Positions 26,286 to 36,268 of a stretch of DNA of 64,000 nt are shown here, in pieces. Both the position numbers and the translations under genes were made by a program. Each line of letters starts with the position of its first letter. Position 1 is the first letter of the stretch. The notes beneath the pieces were generated by a model. The model was given only the letters and a program-made list of their open reading frames with translations. It was not told the origin of the DNA and ran no database searches. The stretch is from Calothrix parasitica NIES-267 (GTDB lineage Bacteria; Cyanobacteriota; Cyanobacteriia; Cyanobacteriales; Nostocaceae): assembly GCF_002368095.1 (NCBI RefSeq), contig NZ_AP018227.1, forward strand, positions 2,155,359-2,219,358. The letters are read 5' to 3'.

Positions 26286-28211
26286 ATGCTACCTATTTTT
26301 AAAACAATTCAAGACACGATTACCAATTGGTGGTCGGATTTTAATCTTCAAACGAGGCTGTTAGCGGCTGTCACCTTAGTTGTATCTCTGGTGATGAGCG
26401 GTTTAACGTTTTGGGCTGTAAATACTATTCAGCAGGATGCTCGTTTAAATGATACTCGTTTCGGGCGGGATTTAGGTTTACTGCTGGCTGCTAATGTTTC
26501 GCCGTTTTTGGCTGAGGAAAATTACACTGAGATAGCACAGTTTTCCCAACGTTTCTATAACACTACTTCTAGCGTCCGCTACATGCTCTATGCTGATGAA
26601 GCTGGAAATATATTTTTTGGCATTCCTTTTTGGGAACCGGAAGTAGGAAATTCGTTGAGTATTAAACGCAGGGTTGAGCTTCCGGAAGATTATGCTACTG
26701 ATGTGGAAAAGCCAATGGTACGTCACCACCATTCACCGGATGGGGAAGTTACCGATGTGTTTGTACCTTTGAAAGCGAATGGTAAGTATTTAGGAGTTTT
26801 AGCGGTTGGAATTAACCCCAATCAAACCTCTGTTATTTCTACTAATTTCACTCGGGATGTAACAATTGCGGTGTTTATCTCGATTTGGGTAATGGTGATT
26901 TTAGGAGGAGTAATTAATGCTTTGACTATTACCAAGCCCATAAAAGAATTATTAGTTGGTGTCAAACAAATTGCAGCGGGGAATTTTAAACAGCGAATTG
27001 AGCTAGAGTTTTCTGGAGAACTCAACGAATTAATATTTAGCTTCAACGAAATGGCAGAGCGTTTGGAGCGTTATGAAGAACAAAATGTTGAAGAATTAAC
27101 TGCTGAAAAAGCAAAGTTAGAAACTTTAGTTTCGACTATAGCCGATGGTGCGATTTTGATTGACAACCAAATGCAGACCATATTAGTTAATCCGACAGCA
27201 AAATCTATTTTTGGTTGGGAAGAAGCCGAAGTCGTTGGTAATAGCGTCTTGGACTATTTGCCTTCAGAAATGCAGTTAGAAATTAACCGCTATTTAGATA
27301 AAATGACTGCGGGAGATTTAGAACGTGCTGAATTTCGCATTAGTATAAATGAACCGATTAAAAGAACTATACGTATTTTGTTAACTACAGTTATTAATCA
27401 ACAGCGAGAAAGTATCAAAGGAATTGCCATTACAATCCAAGATATTACTCGCGAAGTAGAATTAAACGAAGCAAAAAGTCAATTTATTAGTAATGTTTCT
27501 CACGAATTGCGAACGCCGTTATTTAATATAAAATCTTTTATTGAAACTCTACACGAATTTGGCGAAGATTTAGACGTAGAGCAGCGACAAGAGTTTTTAT
27601 TAACAGTTAATAATGAAACAGATAGACTTGCTCGCTTAGTAAATGACGTACTAGATTTATCAAGATTAGAATCCGGACGCAGTTACAATATGGATGGAGT
27701 TGACTTGAGTCAAGCTATCGAACAAACTCTCCGTACCTATCAGTTAAATGCTAGAGATAAAGGTATTGAATTAATTCAAGATATTGGTCATGATTTACCT
27801 TTAGTCAGAGGACATTATGACCTATTATTACAAGTATTGGCAAACTTAATTGGTAACGCGCTTAAGTTTAGTAAACCCAGTGGAAAAGTAGCCCTCCGTG
27901 CTTATCAACTTAATCAGCCAAACACTTCCAGACCTCGGGTGCGTGTAGAAATTGGAGATACAGGAATCGGTATTCCTCAAGAAGACCAAGCAGCTATTTT
28001 CGACCGATTTTTCCGCGTTGAAAACCGCGTTCATACCCTTGAAGGAACTGGTCTCGGATTATCAATTGTGAGAAATATTCTTGAAGATAAACACCACACA
28101 AGAGTATTTTTAATCAGTGAAGTAGGTACCGGAACTACATTTTGGTTTGATTTAGAAATCTTTGAAGAAACCGTTAATAGCGAGCAGTTAGCAGCGAACA
28201 GCGAACAGTGA
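26286..28211 (+). CDS. nblS: Sensor histidine kinase NblS (Hik33 family)
   Basis: 641 residues. TM1 is at about 23-45 and TM2 at about 192-214, with a periplasmic sensor domain between them. HAMP is at about 215-265, PAS about 275-390, HisKA with the phospho-His406 in 'FISNVSHELRTPLFN', and HATPase with 'NLIGNALKFSKPSG', 'GDTGIGIP' and 'GTGLGLSIVRNI'. This full domain order and the purD neighbour match NblS/Hik33. That kinase controls responses to high light, cold and nutrient stress, including phycobilisome degradation through nblA, in other cyanobacteria. It is therefore functionally linked to the antenna genes at the left of the window. Confidence 0.93.
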   Translation: MLPIFKTIQDTITNWWSDFNLQTRLLAAVTLVVSLVMSGLTFWAVNTIQQDARLNDTRFGRDLGLLLAANVSPFLAEENYTEIAQFSQRFYNTTSSVRYMLYADEAGNIFFGIPFWEPEVGNSLSIKRRVELPEDYATDVEKPMVRHHHSPDGEVTDVFVPLKANGKYLGVLAVGINPNQTSVISTNFTRDVTIAVFISIWVMVILGGVINALTITKPIKELLVGVKQIAAGNFKQRIELEFSGELNELIFSFNEMAERLERYEEQNVEELTAEKAKLETLVSTIADGAILIDNQMQTILVNPTAKSIFGWEEAEVVGNSVLDYLPSEMQLEINRYLDKMTAGDLERAEFRISINEPIKRTIRILLTTVINQQRESIKGIAITIQDITREVELNEAKSQFISNVSHELRTPLFNIKSFIETLHEFGEDLDVEQRQEFLLTVNNETDRLARLVNDVLDLSRLESGRSYNMDGVDLSQAIEQTLRTYQLNARDKGIELIQDIGHDLPLVRGHYDLLLQVLANLIGNALKFSKPSGKVALRAYQLNQPNTSRPRVRVEIGDTGIGIPQEDQAAIFDRFFRVENRVHTLEGTGLGLSIVRNILEDKHHTRVFLISEVGTGTTFWFDLEIFEETVNSEQLAANSEQ

Positions 28212-28475
28212 ACAGTCTTTGTAGGTTGGGTTGAGGAACGAAACCCAACACTGTTTTAAGAATGCCGTAACATACCATTATTTATGAATAAAATTATGAG
28301 TTAAACAGTCTTTGTAGGTTGGGTTGAGGAACGAAACCCAACACTGTTTTAAGAATGCCGTAACATACCATTATTTACGAATAAAATTATGAGTTAAATA
28401 GTCTTTGTAGGTTGGGTTGAGGAACGAAACCCAACACTGATGTTGGGTTGCACTCCGTTTAACCCAACCTACAAA
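28211..28475. repeat. 93-bp direct tandem repeat after nblS
   Basis: A unit beginning 'aacagtctttgtaggttggg' occurs at 28211 and 28304, and a third, partial copy starts at 28397 (exact 93-bp spacing). The first two are almost identical. The third diverges after 'aacccaacactg' and instead completes the 'gttgggttgcactccg' palindrome seen at 4929 and 6658. Confidence 0.85.
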
Positions 28476-28512
28476 TTAATCTTCCACTCCTCAAAATTAA
28501 TGTGGTGAAATG

Positions 28513-28654
28513 CTATTATCTCATTTCATTAATTTTGACAGTTTTGTTTTCTGCGGACGTAATGTAGAGACGTTATAAATAACGTCTCCCGAGATTTCCA
28601 AAGAAAACGCGACCCATCAGAATTTATGAAACGCACCACTATTAGTCCTTTTCA
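28513..28654. repeat. Dispersed repeat, inverted copy of 6770-6899
   Basis: About 130 bp, highly similar to the reverse complement of 6770-6899. Shared blocks include 'gacagttttgttttct', 'cggacgtaatgtagagacg' and 'tttccaaagaaaacgcgac'. It has the hairpin 'agacgttataaataacgtct' at its centre and no coding capacity. Confidence 0.8.
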
Positions 28655-28881
28655 TTCGTTTTGATGGGTATAAAATTTTTAGTTGTAACATCTTCACCTT
28701 ATTGTGCTGCATATTTGGCGAAGACCGCGCAACTACAAACCCATCAGAATTTATGAAACGCACCACTATAGCTAATTTAATTAATTCTGATGGCTTTGTT
28801 TTTCCCGCAACGGTTGGGAGACGTAAAATTTTACGTCTCTACAAACTGTTGTAATTAATTAAAAAGGCTACTAAAAACGAA
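28655..28881. repeat. Further repeat fragments before the deacetylase-like gene
   Basis: Contains a second copy of 'cagaatttatgaaacgcacc' (28744-28763; first copy at 28618) and an 'acgtaaaattttacgt' hairpin near 28822. No gene. Confidence 0.6.
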
Positions 28882-29832
28882 TTAACTGATAACTGTTCGC
28901 TGATAACTGATAGCTGATTCAACCGTTGCTACTACAGATTGAGAAAGTGCTGGTAAATCATAACCACCTTCTAAACCAAATAATATTTTACTGGTTACTT
29001 TTAAACAATATTCAGTAAATAAACCGTAGTCTTGGGGTTGTAAATTAATCATTGCTAGCGGGTCATCAGCATTCGCATCGTAACCAGCGCTAACTATTAA
29101 TAAATCTGGCTGAAAGTTTGATAAAAATGGTAATACTTCTTTCTCGAAAGCTGGTTGATAAATACTTATATCGCTATCGGGAGGAATAGGTAAATTCAAC
29201 ACATTATTATTAATACCATGTTCTGAAGCTTTACCCGTTCCGGGATAACAGGGGTATTGGTGCAGCGAACAGTAAGCAATATCGGGATTGTTTTCTACTA
29301 TTGCTTGAGTACCGTTACCGTGGTGTACGTCCCAATCAAGAATCGCAACTCGGTTAACTTCTGGTTTTTTCAAAGCTTGGAACGCTGAAATTGCAGCATT
29401 AGAAAACAAACAGAATCCCATAGCATAATCGATTTCCGCATGATGTCCCGGAGGACGAGACAAAACAAAAGCTGGTTTCCCACTTTCCAGCACAATATCT
29501 ACCCCATCCAACCAAGCATTCACCGCTAACAAAGCCACATCATAGCTTTTCGGACAAACATAAGTATCCGTATCCAAAAAACCACCCCCCTCATTCGCGA
29601 TATCCCGAACCTTACGAATGTAGCGGGGTGAATGAATTTCCTCAATCACAGCAAGTGGTGAATTCTCCTCAATCGAAGTTGGCGATCGCCATTCAATTTG
29701 TTGAGAAAAAGCAGCTTCTTTCAAAGCTGAAACAACAGCACTTAAACGCTCCGGTTTTTCAGGATGTTCTCTTCCGGTAAGGTGTTCGAGAAATTCGTCC
29801 GAGTAGATAATGGGAAATGTGAAATTGGGCAT
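28882..29832 (-). CDS. Histone deacetylase family protein
   Basis: 316 residues from MPNFTFPIIYSDEF (ATG at 29832). An upstream in-frame start at 29901 would run into repeat DNA and is rejected. Zinc-dependent deacetylase signatures: 'HPEKPERL' near the N-terminus, 'SRPPGHHAEIDYAMGFC', 'ILDWDVHHGNGTQAI' with metal ligands, and 'SAGYDANADDPLAM'. In bacteria such proteins resemble acetoin-utilisation or acetylpolyamine amidohydrolases. The substrate here is unknown. Confidence 0.9.
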   Translation of the reverse strand: MPNFTFPIIYSDEFLEHLTGREHPEKPERLSAVVSALKEAAFSQQIEWRSPTSIEENSPLAVIEEIHSPRYIRKVRDIANEGGGFLDTDTYVCPKSYDVALLAVNAWLDGVDIVLESGKPAFVLSRPPGHHAEIDYAMGFCLFSNAAISAFQALKKPEVNRVAILDWDVHHGNGTQAIVENNPDIAYCSLHQYPCYPGTGKASEHGINNNVLNLPIPPDSDISIYQPAFEKEVLPFLSNFQPDLLIVSAGYDANADDPLAMINLQPQDYGLFTEYCLKVTSKILFGLEGGYDLPALSQSVVATVESAISYQRTVIS

Positions 29833-29974
29833 TGAGAATGGGAAGATGGGATTTGGGGATAGAGGGAAACGAAATTTTTTTAGGGAGCGAGACGCTCCCA
29901 CTACATTTTTAATGCTTGCTACTTGCTACTTGCTACTTACTACTTGCTACTTACTACTCGATACTCCTAACTGT

Positions 29975-30163
29975 TTAATCGTCGAGCATTTCGGGAGTTA
30001 CAGCGGGATTACCTTTTAATTCTTCAGGGGATTGGTTAAGAATCGTGTTATCAATCGGTGCGGGATGCTTGATTCTATCAAGTAATTCCGGACTTAACTC
30101 CGGTGCTTCTTCTTTAGTCGAATTGTTTTTATCAGCTTGATTTTTAGCTTTATCTTCACTCAT
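29975..30163 (-). CDS. Small acidic hypothetical protein
   Basis: 62 residues, hydrophilic, starting MSEDKAKNQADKNN with no membrane segment or known domain. 'LSPELLDRIKHPAPID' and 'NQSPEELKGNPAVTPEMLDD' contain two similar PEL/PEE-type blocks, perhaps short linear motifs. 'ttaggaaaaattaag' precedes the start as a weak ribosome binding site on the minus strand. Function unknown. It is kept as a gene because the sequence is of balanced, protein-like composition and free of repeats. Confidence 0.6.
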   Translation of the reverse strand: MSEDKAKNQADKNNSTKEEAPELSPELLDRIKHPAPIDNTILNQSPEELKGNPAVTPEMLDD

Positions 30164-30329
30164 GTTCTTAATTTTTCCTACGTTACTTAGCTTATCAGCT
30201 TAGAAGATGCAAAGCGGGATAACACACTATCTTAAGAATGAATTGTTTTTAGATTCATTATCCCTTATCGATGATAATAATTATTGGGAATACAATGCCC
30301 AATGCCCAATTCCCTATGCCCAATCATCA

Positions 30330-30587
30330 ATGTCTAACTCAATAAAAATCACCGTTAAACTATTTGCAGCTTATCAAGAAGCTTATAACGAACCAGAATT
30401 AATCTTGGAATTTCCCGAAAATACACCAGTATCGCAAGTTAGAGAACATTTAATTAAACAAAATCCCGAACTCGAAAAATGGCGAGATGTAACGCGGTTT
30501 GGCGTAAATTTTAATTTTGTTGAACCAAATACCCCGTTAAAGGATGGGGATGAGGTTGTATTGATTCCACCAGTTAGCGGTGGATAA
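30330..30587 (+). CDS. MoaD/ThiS-type ubiquitin-like sulfur carrier
   Basis: 85 residues from ATG 30330 (MSNSIKITVKLFAAYQEAY). Upstream in-frame codons lie in a 'caatgcccaat' repeat and are rejected. It has a beta-grasp pattern ('LFAAYQEAYNEPELILEF', 'DGDEVVLIPPVSGG') and ends in the diagnostic Gly-Gly that is thiocarboxylated. MoaD carries sulfur for molybdopterin synthesis. No moaE or moeB lies nearby, so a related sulfur-carrier role is possible. Confidence 0.85.
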   Translation: MSNSIKITVKLFAAYQEAYNEPELILEFPENTPVSQVREHLIKQNPELEKWRDVTRFGVNFNFVEPNTPLKDGDEVVLIPPVSGG

Positions 30588-30761
30588 AAGGCTTGTAGTT
30601 GCGCTTTAGCGCCAACAATGTGGGGCGCAATGTGGAACGCAGTTTTCTGAAAGAGTAGCGCAACTACGAACCTTTCTTCAAAAATTAATCTGTCAAAATC
30701 TTCTACAAGAACCTACAATAAAACATGGAATAACATTCTGCTGTAAATCGCAAACAGAATC

Positions 30762-31628
30762 ATGGCAGGAACACATATCCGCTTCGACTGGGCAATTAAG
30801 AAACTATTGCGAGATAAAGCCAATTACGTAGTATTAGAAGGTTTTATCAGCGAGTTGTTGAAAGAAGACATCAAAATTGATTCTATCTTAGAAAGCGAAA
30901 GTAATCGATTAACACAAGAAAATAAATTAAATCGAGTTGATATTTTAGCTAAAAATACTAAAGATGAGTTGTTATTAATCGAAGTTCAAAACAGCCCTGA
31001 GAATGATTACTTACACCGAATGCTATATGGTGTATCGGCGTTAATTAGCGAATATCTTGGTAAAGGGGAAGCTTACAGTAAAGTAAAAAAAGTTTATTCG
31101 ATTAATATTGTTTACTTTTCCCTGGGACAAGGAAGAGATTATATTTATAAAGGGAAAGTAGATTTCTACGGAATTCATGTTAGCGATAAGTTAGAACCTT
31201 CCGATTTACAAAAAGAAGTATTTAAAATCGAAGAAGTATATGAAATATTTCCAGAATACTATGTTTTGAGAGTTAATAACTTTAACGATGTAGCCAAAGA
31301 TAGTTTAGACGAATGGATATATTTCTTAAAAAATAGCGAAATCAAAGATGAATTTCAAGCTAGAGGATTGGCTCAAGCAAAGGATAATTTAAAAATAGAT
31401 AACTTATCTCCAGCGGAAAGGACTGCTTATCAAAAATATCTTGAAGATAAAAGATATGAAATGAGCGTAATTGAAAGTGCAGCAGTTACAGGAGAATTGA
31501 GAGGAAGAAAAGAAGGAAAAAAAGAAGCACAAATCGAAATAGCTAAATCTTTGAAAGCTAGAGGTATTGATATTAATTTGATTATAGAAACGACGGGGTT
31601 AAGTTCGGGAGAAATTGAAAAATTATAG
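30762..31628 (+). CDS. Rpn-family recombination-promoting nuclease (PD-(D/E)XK)
   Basis: 288 residues starting MAGTHIRFDWAIKKLLRDKA. The nuclease-core candidates are 'NRVDILAKNTKDELLLIEVQ', where Asp and the Glu-x-Gln of the second strand replace the usual E-x-K as in other Rpn proteins, and 'HRMLYGVSALISEYLGKG'. The C-terminus is helical and charged ('GRKEGKKEAQIEIAKSLKAR'). The family (PF12784, formerly called putative transposase) is abundant in cyanobacteria and includes DNA endonucleases. No terminal repeats were seen, so it is not shown to be mobile here. Confidence 0.85.
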   Translation: MAGTHIRFDWAIKKLLRDKANYVVLEGFISELLKEDIKIDSILESESNRLTQENKLNRVDILAKNTKDELLLIEVQNSPENDYLHRMLYGVSALISEYLGKGEAYSKVKKVYSINIVYFSLGQGRDYIYKGKVDFYGIHVSDKLEPSDLQKEVFKIEEVYEIFPEYYVLRVNNFNDVAKDSLDEWIYFLKNSEIKDEFQARGLAQAKDNLKIDNLSPAERTAYQKYLEDKRYEMSVIESAAVTGELRGRKEGKKEAQIEIAKSLKARGIDINLIIETTGLSSGEIEKL

Positions 31629-31737
31629 ATTTAATCAGGTCAAAATGAATCAAAAAAGATTAATTGCGGTACAGGGAGCAGCACTCTATCAATATTAGGC
31701 AGTTTTAGCGGTCTCTGTACCCGTCCAATTCTAATAA

Positions 31738-34515
31738 TTAATTAATCTTCACTTTAAACCGAATAAATCCATAGTAGCTTTTATCATTATCATTTGTGGT
31801 TGGTATAGTATCTGGATTGGTATTATTTGTATTGAGTATATCGACAACAACAGCACCATTATCATTAATCCCGCCATTGCTACGCGAACAATCTGTAGAT
31901 GGTGTCTCACCAGCCGCGAAAAATTTCCCTCTGTCACCATCCGTAATATTAGTTAGAAAAGCGGTTGGATTACTAGAAAAATTGGTATTATCTAAAGAAA
32001 TTGCAATACCTAAATTACCAGTGCTTAATCCACCATCTCTAGGTGTTGAACCATTAAAAGCTGTAGGCAGAAAAGTAGTATTATTGGGAATCAAATCGCA
32101 GATTTTCAACTTACTGGCATCTGTTTCACCGATTGAAAGAAAATAAATTGTATATTCTAATTCATCACCAGGAACAACTAAACCACCATTAATTGCTCCA
32201 CGTAAAAAGTCATTACGATTTGCATTAGAAGGGTCGCTATCTGGCCAATTTGAATTATTATCTTCAGTGGTGCTGGAATCATCAACAAACTCATTAATAT
32301 CAACCCCATTAATCGCGGTAATTCTCTTCACTAAAAGAATCTGAGGGGAACCGCTTGCTACAGGTGATTCTTCTACATTAATAATAGTTGGTTCGTCATC
32401 TGCTGTATTAGAAGGGTCGTTGCCAGTATTTTGACTATCATCGTCAATTTGTTTGAAAGCATTACCCTCAGTCGGTGGATTATCTTGGGTCACTCCCGCA
32501 GAATTAGCATCGGTCAGAGCGCTTCCGGTTGCTGCTGGGTTATCAGGTGTACTGAAAGTAGCATTAGCTTGGTTATTAATTGGGTTTCCACCATTTCTAT
32601 TATTAATAGTGGCAACAATTCTAATGACAATTTCATCATTAATCCTTAAAGTACCAGAGTTCGTCAATGCACCAGAACCGTCATAGTCTGTATTAAGTTG
32701 AATAGTGTTACCAGATGTTTGTGAGACAATTTGAGATGAATCGTAAGTTAATTGTGTTGGTAAATTATCTTCAATTACAAAATTGTTTGCGTCTGTACTA
32801 GCTGGAGCATTATTGGTGTAAGTAATGGTGTATTCAATGGTATCTCCCACAGTCACCGTACCGCTACTATCTTTATCTTCAAGAAACCTTACAGATTTAG
32901 TACCACGTACATTTGCTGATTTATCGCTAGTGATAATCAGATTGGTTGATGTTCCTTCACTGGGGAAATAAGACCAAGTATCGATACCTTTGAAATCACC
33001 ATATTTACCGCTAAATCTATGCGCTCCAGTAGAACTATCAATTCCAGTCGCAGCATTACGAGGATTACTCGCACCAGGAGGATCATCTAAATTTACAGGT
33101 GTACCGTTAGCAGTGGTGTAGTTGTCGTCATCATAGTAAACAGTAAATCGACTAAATCCATCAGGAAATGCAGTTGGTGGATTTTGCATTTCAATTACAA
33201 ATCCATTGGGATTACTTTCTGCATCCAACATGGGAAAGTGATATTCTCCAGTCCGAAGTCTAATTCTGGCATTGTAGGGGTCGTTATTAGCCCGAGGACC
33301 TAAGTTTATACCATTCGCATCTTGACCGTTCCAAGATACGACGTTACTACCGACATTAGCTATATTCTGTAAAACTGTATCTTTACTGGGGTCAAAGACA
33401 CCATCCTCATCAGTATCAATAATAATTTCGTAGCTACCCGCACTGGTTGAATCAAAACTGAAATTTCCCCCAACACCAATAAAGGTTTGATTTCCACTTC
33501 CACCAGTTCCACCAGTAAATTGAAAATTAGTGGGTGTTGCTGGAATTACTGGTGTACGAGGAATACTTAATTGATCTAAGGTTTCTGGGTCAGGAGGATT
33601 AAAGAATGTTAAGTGAGTGATATCGGTTGCGGTATCGGTAGCTTCAGGGGACTGTACTTCAACATTTCCTTGAAAGGGAGATAACTGATTGTTAGTCGCT
33701 TTAGCAGAATGATATAAGGTACTATTATCGGTACGGTCAATAAATCCCCTGCTGTTACCAAAGAAAATAAAAGCGAAAGGGTCTAAACCGTTCATTGCAG
33801 TTCTATACAAAAAACCGTCTTTTGTCTGAATAAAGAATTCCGAATTGAGAGATTGATTGTTAGCCCCCATATTCACCGCAACATAGTTAGTAAATACCCG
33901 TCCAATTTTCGGATTTCCACCGCTATCCCGAATTGTGACATCCCAAGCAGCTACAGTTTGTCTTTGTGTATTGTTTGTTGGGAATTGAGCAGTTCCCGAC
34001 CTGGTAGGTGGATTTCCTCCACCACCAGGAGAGTGAAATTCTAAATCATAAATTCCCGTCTCTGTAGCAGTGAAAGTAAGTGGTGTATAACCTCCAGAAT
34101 TAGGTAAAGGACCAGCAGTTTCTTTCGCTACGGTATCTATGAAACCTTGACCAGATGTCAAAACATTAAAAATCTGTTCGGTACCAGAAGGGCTGCGTAG
34201 AACTATATCTTTATTATCCGAACTATTATGTACGCTAGAACCAAGATTTATAGTTTCCCCACTTTTAACAAAAACCTTAAGCTTAGTTTTGCGCTCAATA
34301 TTTGCAGACGTAGCTGTAGACCATTCTGTATAAGGTCTATCTCCACCGTTTTTTACTAAGTCTCTTGAACCTTCCGCTTTAGCTGCTGCTGTCCACAGAT
34401 TCAATACAAATATCGTAAAAATTAAATTAATAAAAATCTTTACTCGGGAGTTTTTTTTTGAGTAAAAATATTTATGATTTATAATTTTATATATATTGTT
34501 AAAATTGCATTTCAT
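31738..34515 (-). CDS. Exported DUF11-type surface protein, paralogue A (short-type C-terminal module)
   Basis: About 925 residues from ATG 34515; ATG 34545 adds 10 residues. A signal peptide is seen ('FTIFVLNLWTAAAKA' then EG). The body has beta-rich domains without a recognised enzyme motif. A DUF11/TIGR01451-like domain is near two thirds of the length ('SVRFLEDKDSSGTVTVGDTI', 'EYTITYTNNAPAS', 'DNLPTQLTYDSS'). The C-terminal module begins 'ILLVKRITAINGVDINEF' and ends 'YYGFIRFKVKIN' at the stop. Its two conserved cysteines are in 'LKICDLIP' and 'PSTDCSRS'. Likely cell-surface or exported; function unknown. It is the last of six paralogues in transcription order. Confidence 0.85.
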   Translation of the reverse strand: MKCNFNNIYKIINHKYFYSKKNSRVKIFINLIFTIFVLNLWTAAAKAEGSRDLVKNGGDRPYTEWSTATSANIERKTKLKVFVKSGETINLGSSVHNSSDNKDIVLRSPSGTEQIFNVLTSGQGFIDTVAKETAGPLPNSGGYTPLTFTATETGIYDLEFHSPGGGGNPPTRSGTAQFPTNNTQRQTVAAWDVTIRDSGGNPKIGRVFTNYVAVNMGANNQSLNSEFFIQTKDGFLYRTAMNGLDPFAFIFFGNSRGFIDRTDNSTLYHSAKATNNQLSPFQGNVEVQSPEATDTATDITHLTFFNPPDPETLDQLSIPRTPVIPATPTNFQFTGGTGGSGNQTFIGVGGNFSFDSTSAGSYEIIIDTDEDGVFDPSKDTVLQNIANVGSNVVSWNGQDANGINLGPRANNDPYNARIRLRTGEYHFPMLDAESNPNGFVIEMQNPPTAFPDGFSRFTVYYDDDNYTTANGTPVNLDDPPGASNPRNAATGIDSSTGAHRFSGKYGDFKGIDTWSYFPSEGTSTNLIITSDKSANVRGTKSVRFLEDKDSSGTVTVGDTIEYTITYTNNAPASTDANNFVIEDNLPTQLTYDSSQIVSQTSGNTIQLNTDYDGSGALTNSGTLRINDEIVIRIVATINNRNGGNPINNQANATFSTPDNPAATGSALTDANSAGVTQDNPPTEGNAFKQIDDDSQNTGNDPSNTADDEPTIINVEESPVASGSPQILLVKRITAINGVDINEFVDDSSTTEDNNSNWPDSDPSNANRNDFLRGAINGGLVVPGDELEYTIYFLSIGETDASKLKICDLIPNNTTFLPTAFNGSTPRDGGLSTGNLGIAISLDNTNFSSNPTAFLTNITDGDRGKFFAAGETPSTDCSRSNGGINDNGAVVVDILNTNNTNPDTIPTTNDNDKSYYGFIRFKVKIN

Positions 34516-35266
34516 TGATAAATAAACCCAAGCCGAATGTAACAATAGGGAACAATTAAAAGTCTGAATTAATATTTTTATATATCATTCACTTACTTTT
34601 AAAATTTAATTTAGAGAAAATTAGACATTATAGATTGCGTCTAAATATTTGAACTCATATTTAAATGAAGTCAAATATATAAGATATTTATTAATAGATA
34701 AGAAGATAATAATTCACCAATAATGGTAGTGAATAATGGGCTTCTTCACTCCAAAATGAATCAACATCTGATTACATAATTAACTTTGTCTTAATTTATA
34801 TATTGCCCATAAAAATATAATTTGTATCTAAGAAAAATTACTGAAAAATATCAATAAATGCAAATTTTTCCGGACATATGACTATATCCGGAAAGGTAAA
34901 TCGTATAATTACTTTATAAATAGGTAACGTTTGACTGATTCTATCGTCCTGATAGACAATTACTTTTTTTCCGTTAGAAAATTTTCTATGAAGTAATTAG
35001 CTTAGGTTAAACAGAGTACAAGTGTTAACGCGAAGAGTAACCCAACTTCTGAACCGTTTTTTGGGATTCCTTTCTCAACACACTACTCTCCTTGTAGGGA
35101 AGGGGCTGTTAGATTTCCAGTATTTTGAGGTAAAACATAAAACACAATAGTTTCAAACATCCTCTTAGAGCGAGAAGGAAGTATTTGCCTATTTCGGATT
35201 ATTATTTATCATATTTACAAATAGCAATCCTATAATAGTAAGCGAGATGCCACCACACAAATTTGA

Positions 35267-35377
35267 TATATAGAGGTTTTCAGTTGAGTGCAGTACAAGT
35301 AAAGTTGCTGAAAATCAGACAGGCAGGGATGCCCATCCCACAAGACTGTATTTGACTCAAGTGAAATTGGCTATATT
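35267..35377. repeat. Hairpin repeat of the 'tatagc...ttgagt' type, copy 1
   Basis: An imperfect inverted repeat: 'tatagaggttttcagttgag' at the left facing 'actcaagtgaaattggctat' at the right. The same ends occur at 36196-36268. Non-coding, probably a small non-autonomous element. It abuts the MITE at 35379. Confidence 0.6.
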
Positions 35378-35378
35378 A

Positions 35379-35498
35379 AGTAAGTCAGCACAAATAAACG
35401 GAGCTATGTAACAAAATATAAATCACCCTTAAACCCTTACTGTTACTTGCTACTTGCTACTTCCTGGTTTTAACTACGATTTTCAACGCCGACCTACT
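35379..35498. mobile_element. 120-bp MITE related to the IS630-type element at 56510-61162
   Basis: Flanked by TA dinucleotides (35377-35378 and 35499-35500). The left end 'AGTAAGTCAGCACAAATAAA' and right end 'AACGCCGACCTACT' match the ends of the IS630-type element ('AGTAGGTCGGCATGAAAA' and 'ACGCCGACCTACT'), and 'CTATGTAA' is shared just inside the left end. It is too short to code for a transposase, so it would be mobilised in trans. Confidence 0.7.
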
Positions 35499-36130
35499 TA
35501 TTATCCATAAAAATAATAAATATACATGCAATAAATATATAGAAATATAGGTAATGCAAATGAAATAAACTAATAACCAGCAAGTAACTAACTAATTACA
35601 GAATTTCATATGATTCATTAAATCCCAAATAAGAATATTTATTTATTGAATTGATGCGAATAGGAAACTAAATAAAATAAAAATAGGGAAAACACAGAAA
35701 ATAAACACTATGAACTTTAATAGCCGCAAAGAGAAGGAATTTCCAACTGTTAATCACTAAGCTAAATTATTTTCTAATACTACAAACACTAATAAGCTTC
35801 AATATTAGAGATAATAGTAATTAGTGCTTTTTGATTTATGATGAAGAGGTATATTCATCATGCATGAGAAAATACAAACTTAAGAGGTAAATCAAAATAA
35901 CATTCATGATTTATGCAACGGTAGTTTAATTCTACTCATTTCAGCTAATTACTATTAAGTATCAAACAATTATTTAGCTATTTCTTAAGTTTAATGATAA
36001 TTATTCTTGAAGCCACAGTATTTATACTTAAATAATAAACTGTATTCAAATAAAAATCTAATTAGGCAATACAGTATTAATAGGTTAGTTTCTTCAGGAC
36101 TTGTTATAGTATTCTTAAATCCAAACAATA

Positions 36131-36178
36131 AAAATTGATAAACCCATTATTTTCAAAAACTGGGCTTATCAATTTTTT
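36131..36178 (-). terminator. Terminator-like hairpin, bidirectional
   Basis: Stem 'TTGATAAaCCCA' with 'TGGGcTTATCAA' flanked by A-tract and T-tract on either side (36131-36178). On the minus strand it lies about 110 bp beyond the stop of paralogue B and has T residues after the stem. Confidence 0.7.
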
Positions 36179-36195
36179 CCCTAGTGAGAGGGTTT

Positions 36196-36268
36196 AATAT
36201 AGCATTTTCAATTGAGTCCAATAACAAGGTGTAAATTTGTAGTTTACACAAGTGAAAACAGCTATATT
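36196..36268. repeat. Hairpin repeat of the 'tatagc...ttgagt' type, copy 2
   Basis: 'aatatagcattttcaattga' faces 'acaagtgaaaacagctatat' in a 73-bp inverted repeat. It is related to the longer copy at 35267-35377. Confidence 0.6.

Noticed and set aside
30762-31628. Rpn-family gene as an insertion sequence
   Set aside because: The old family name is 'putative transposase', but no inverted ends or target duplication were seen around it.
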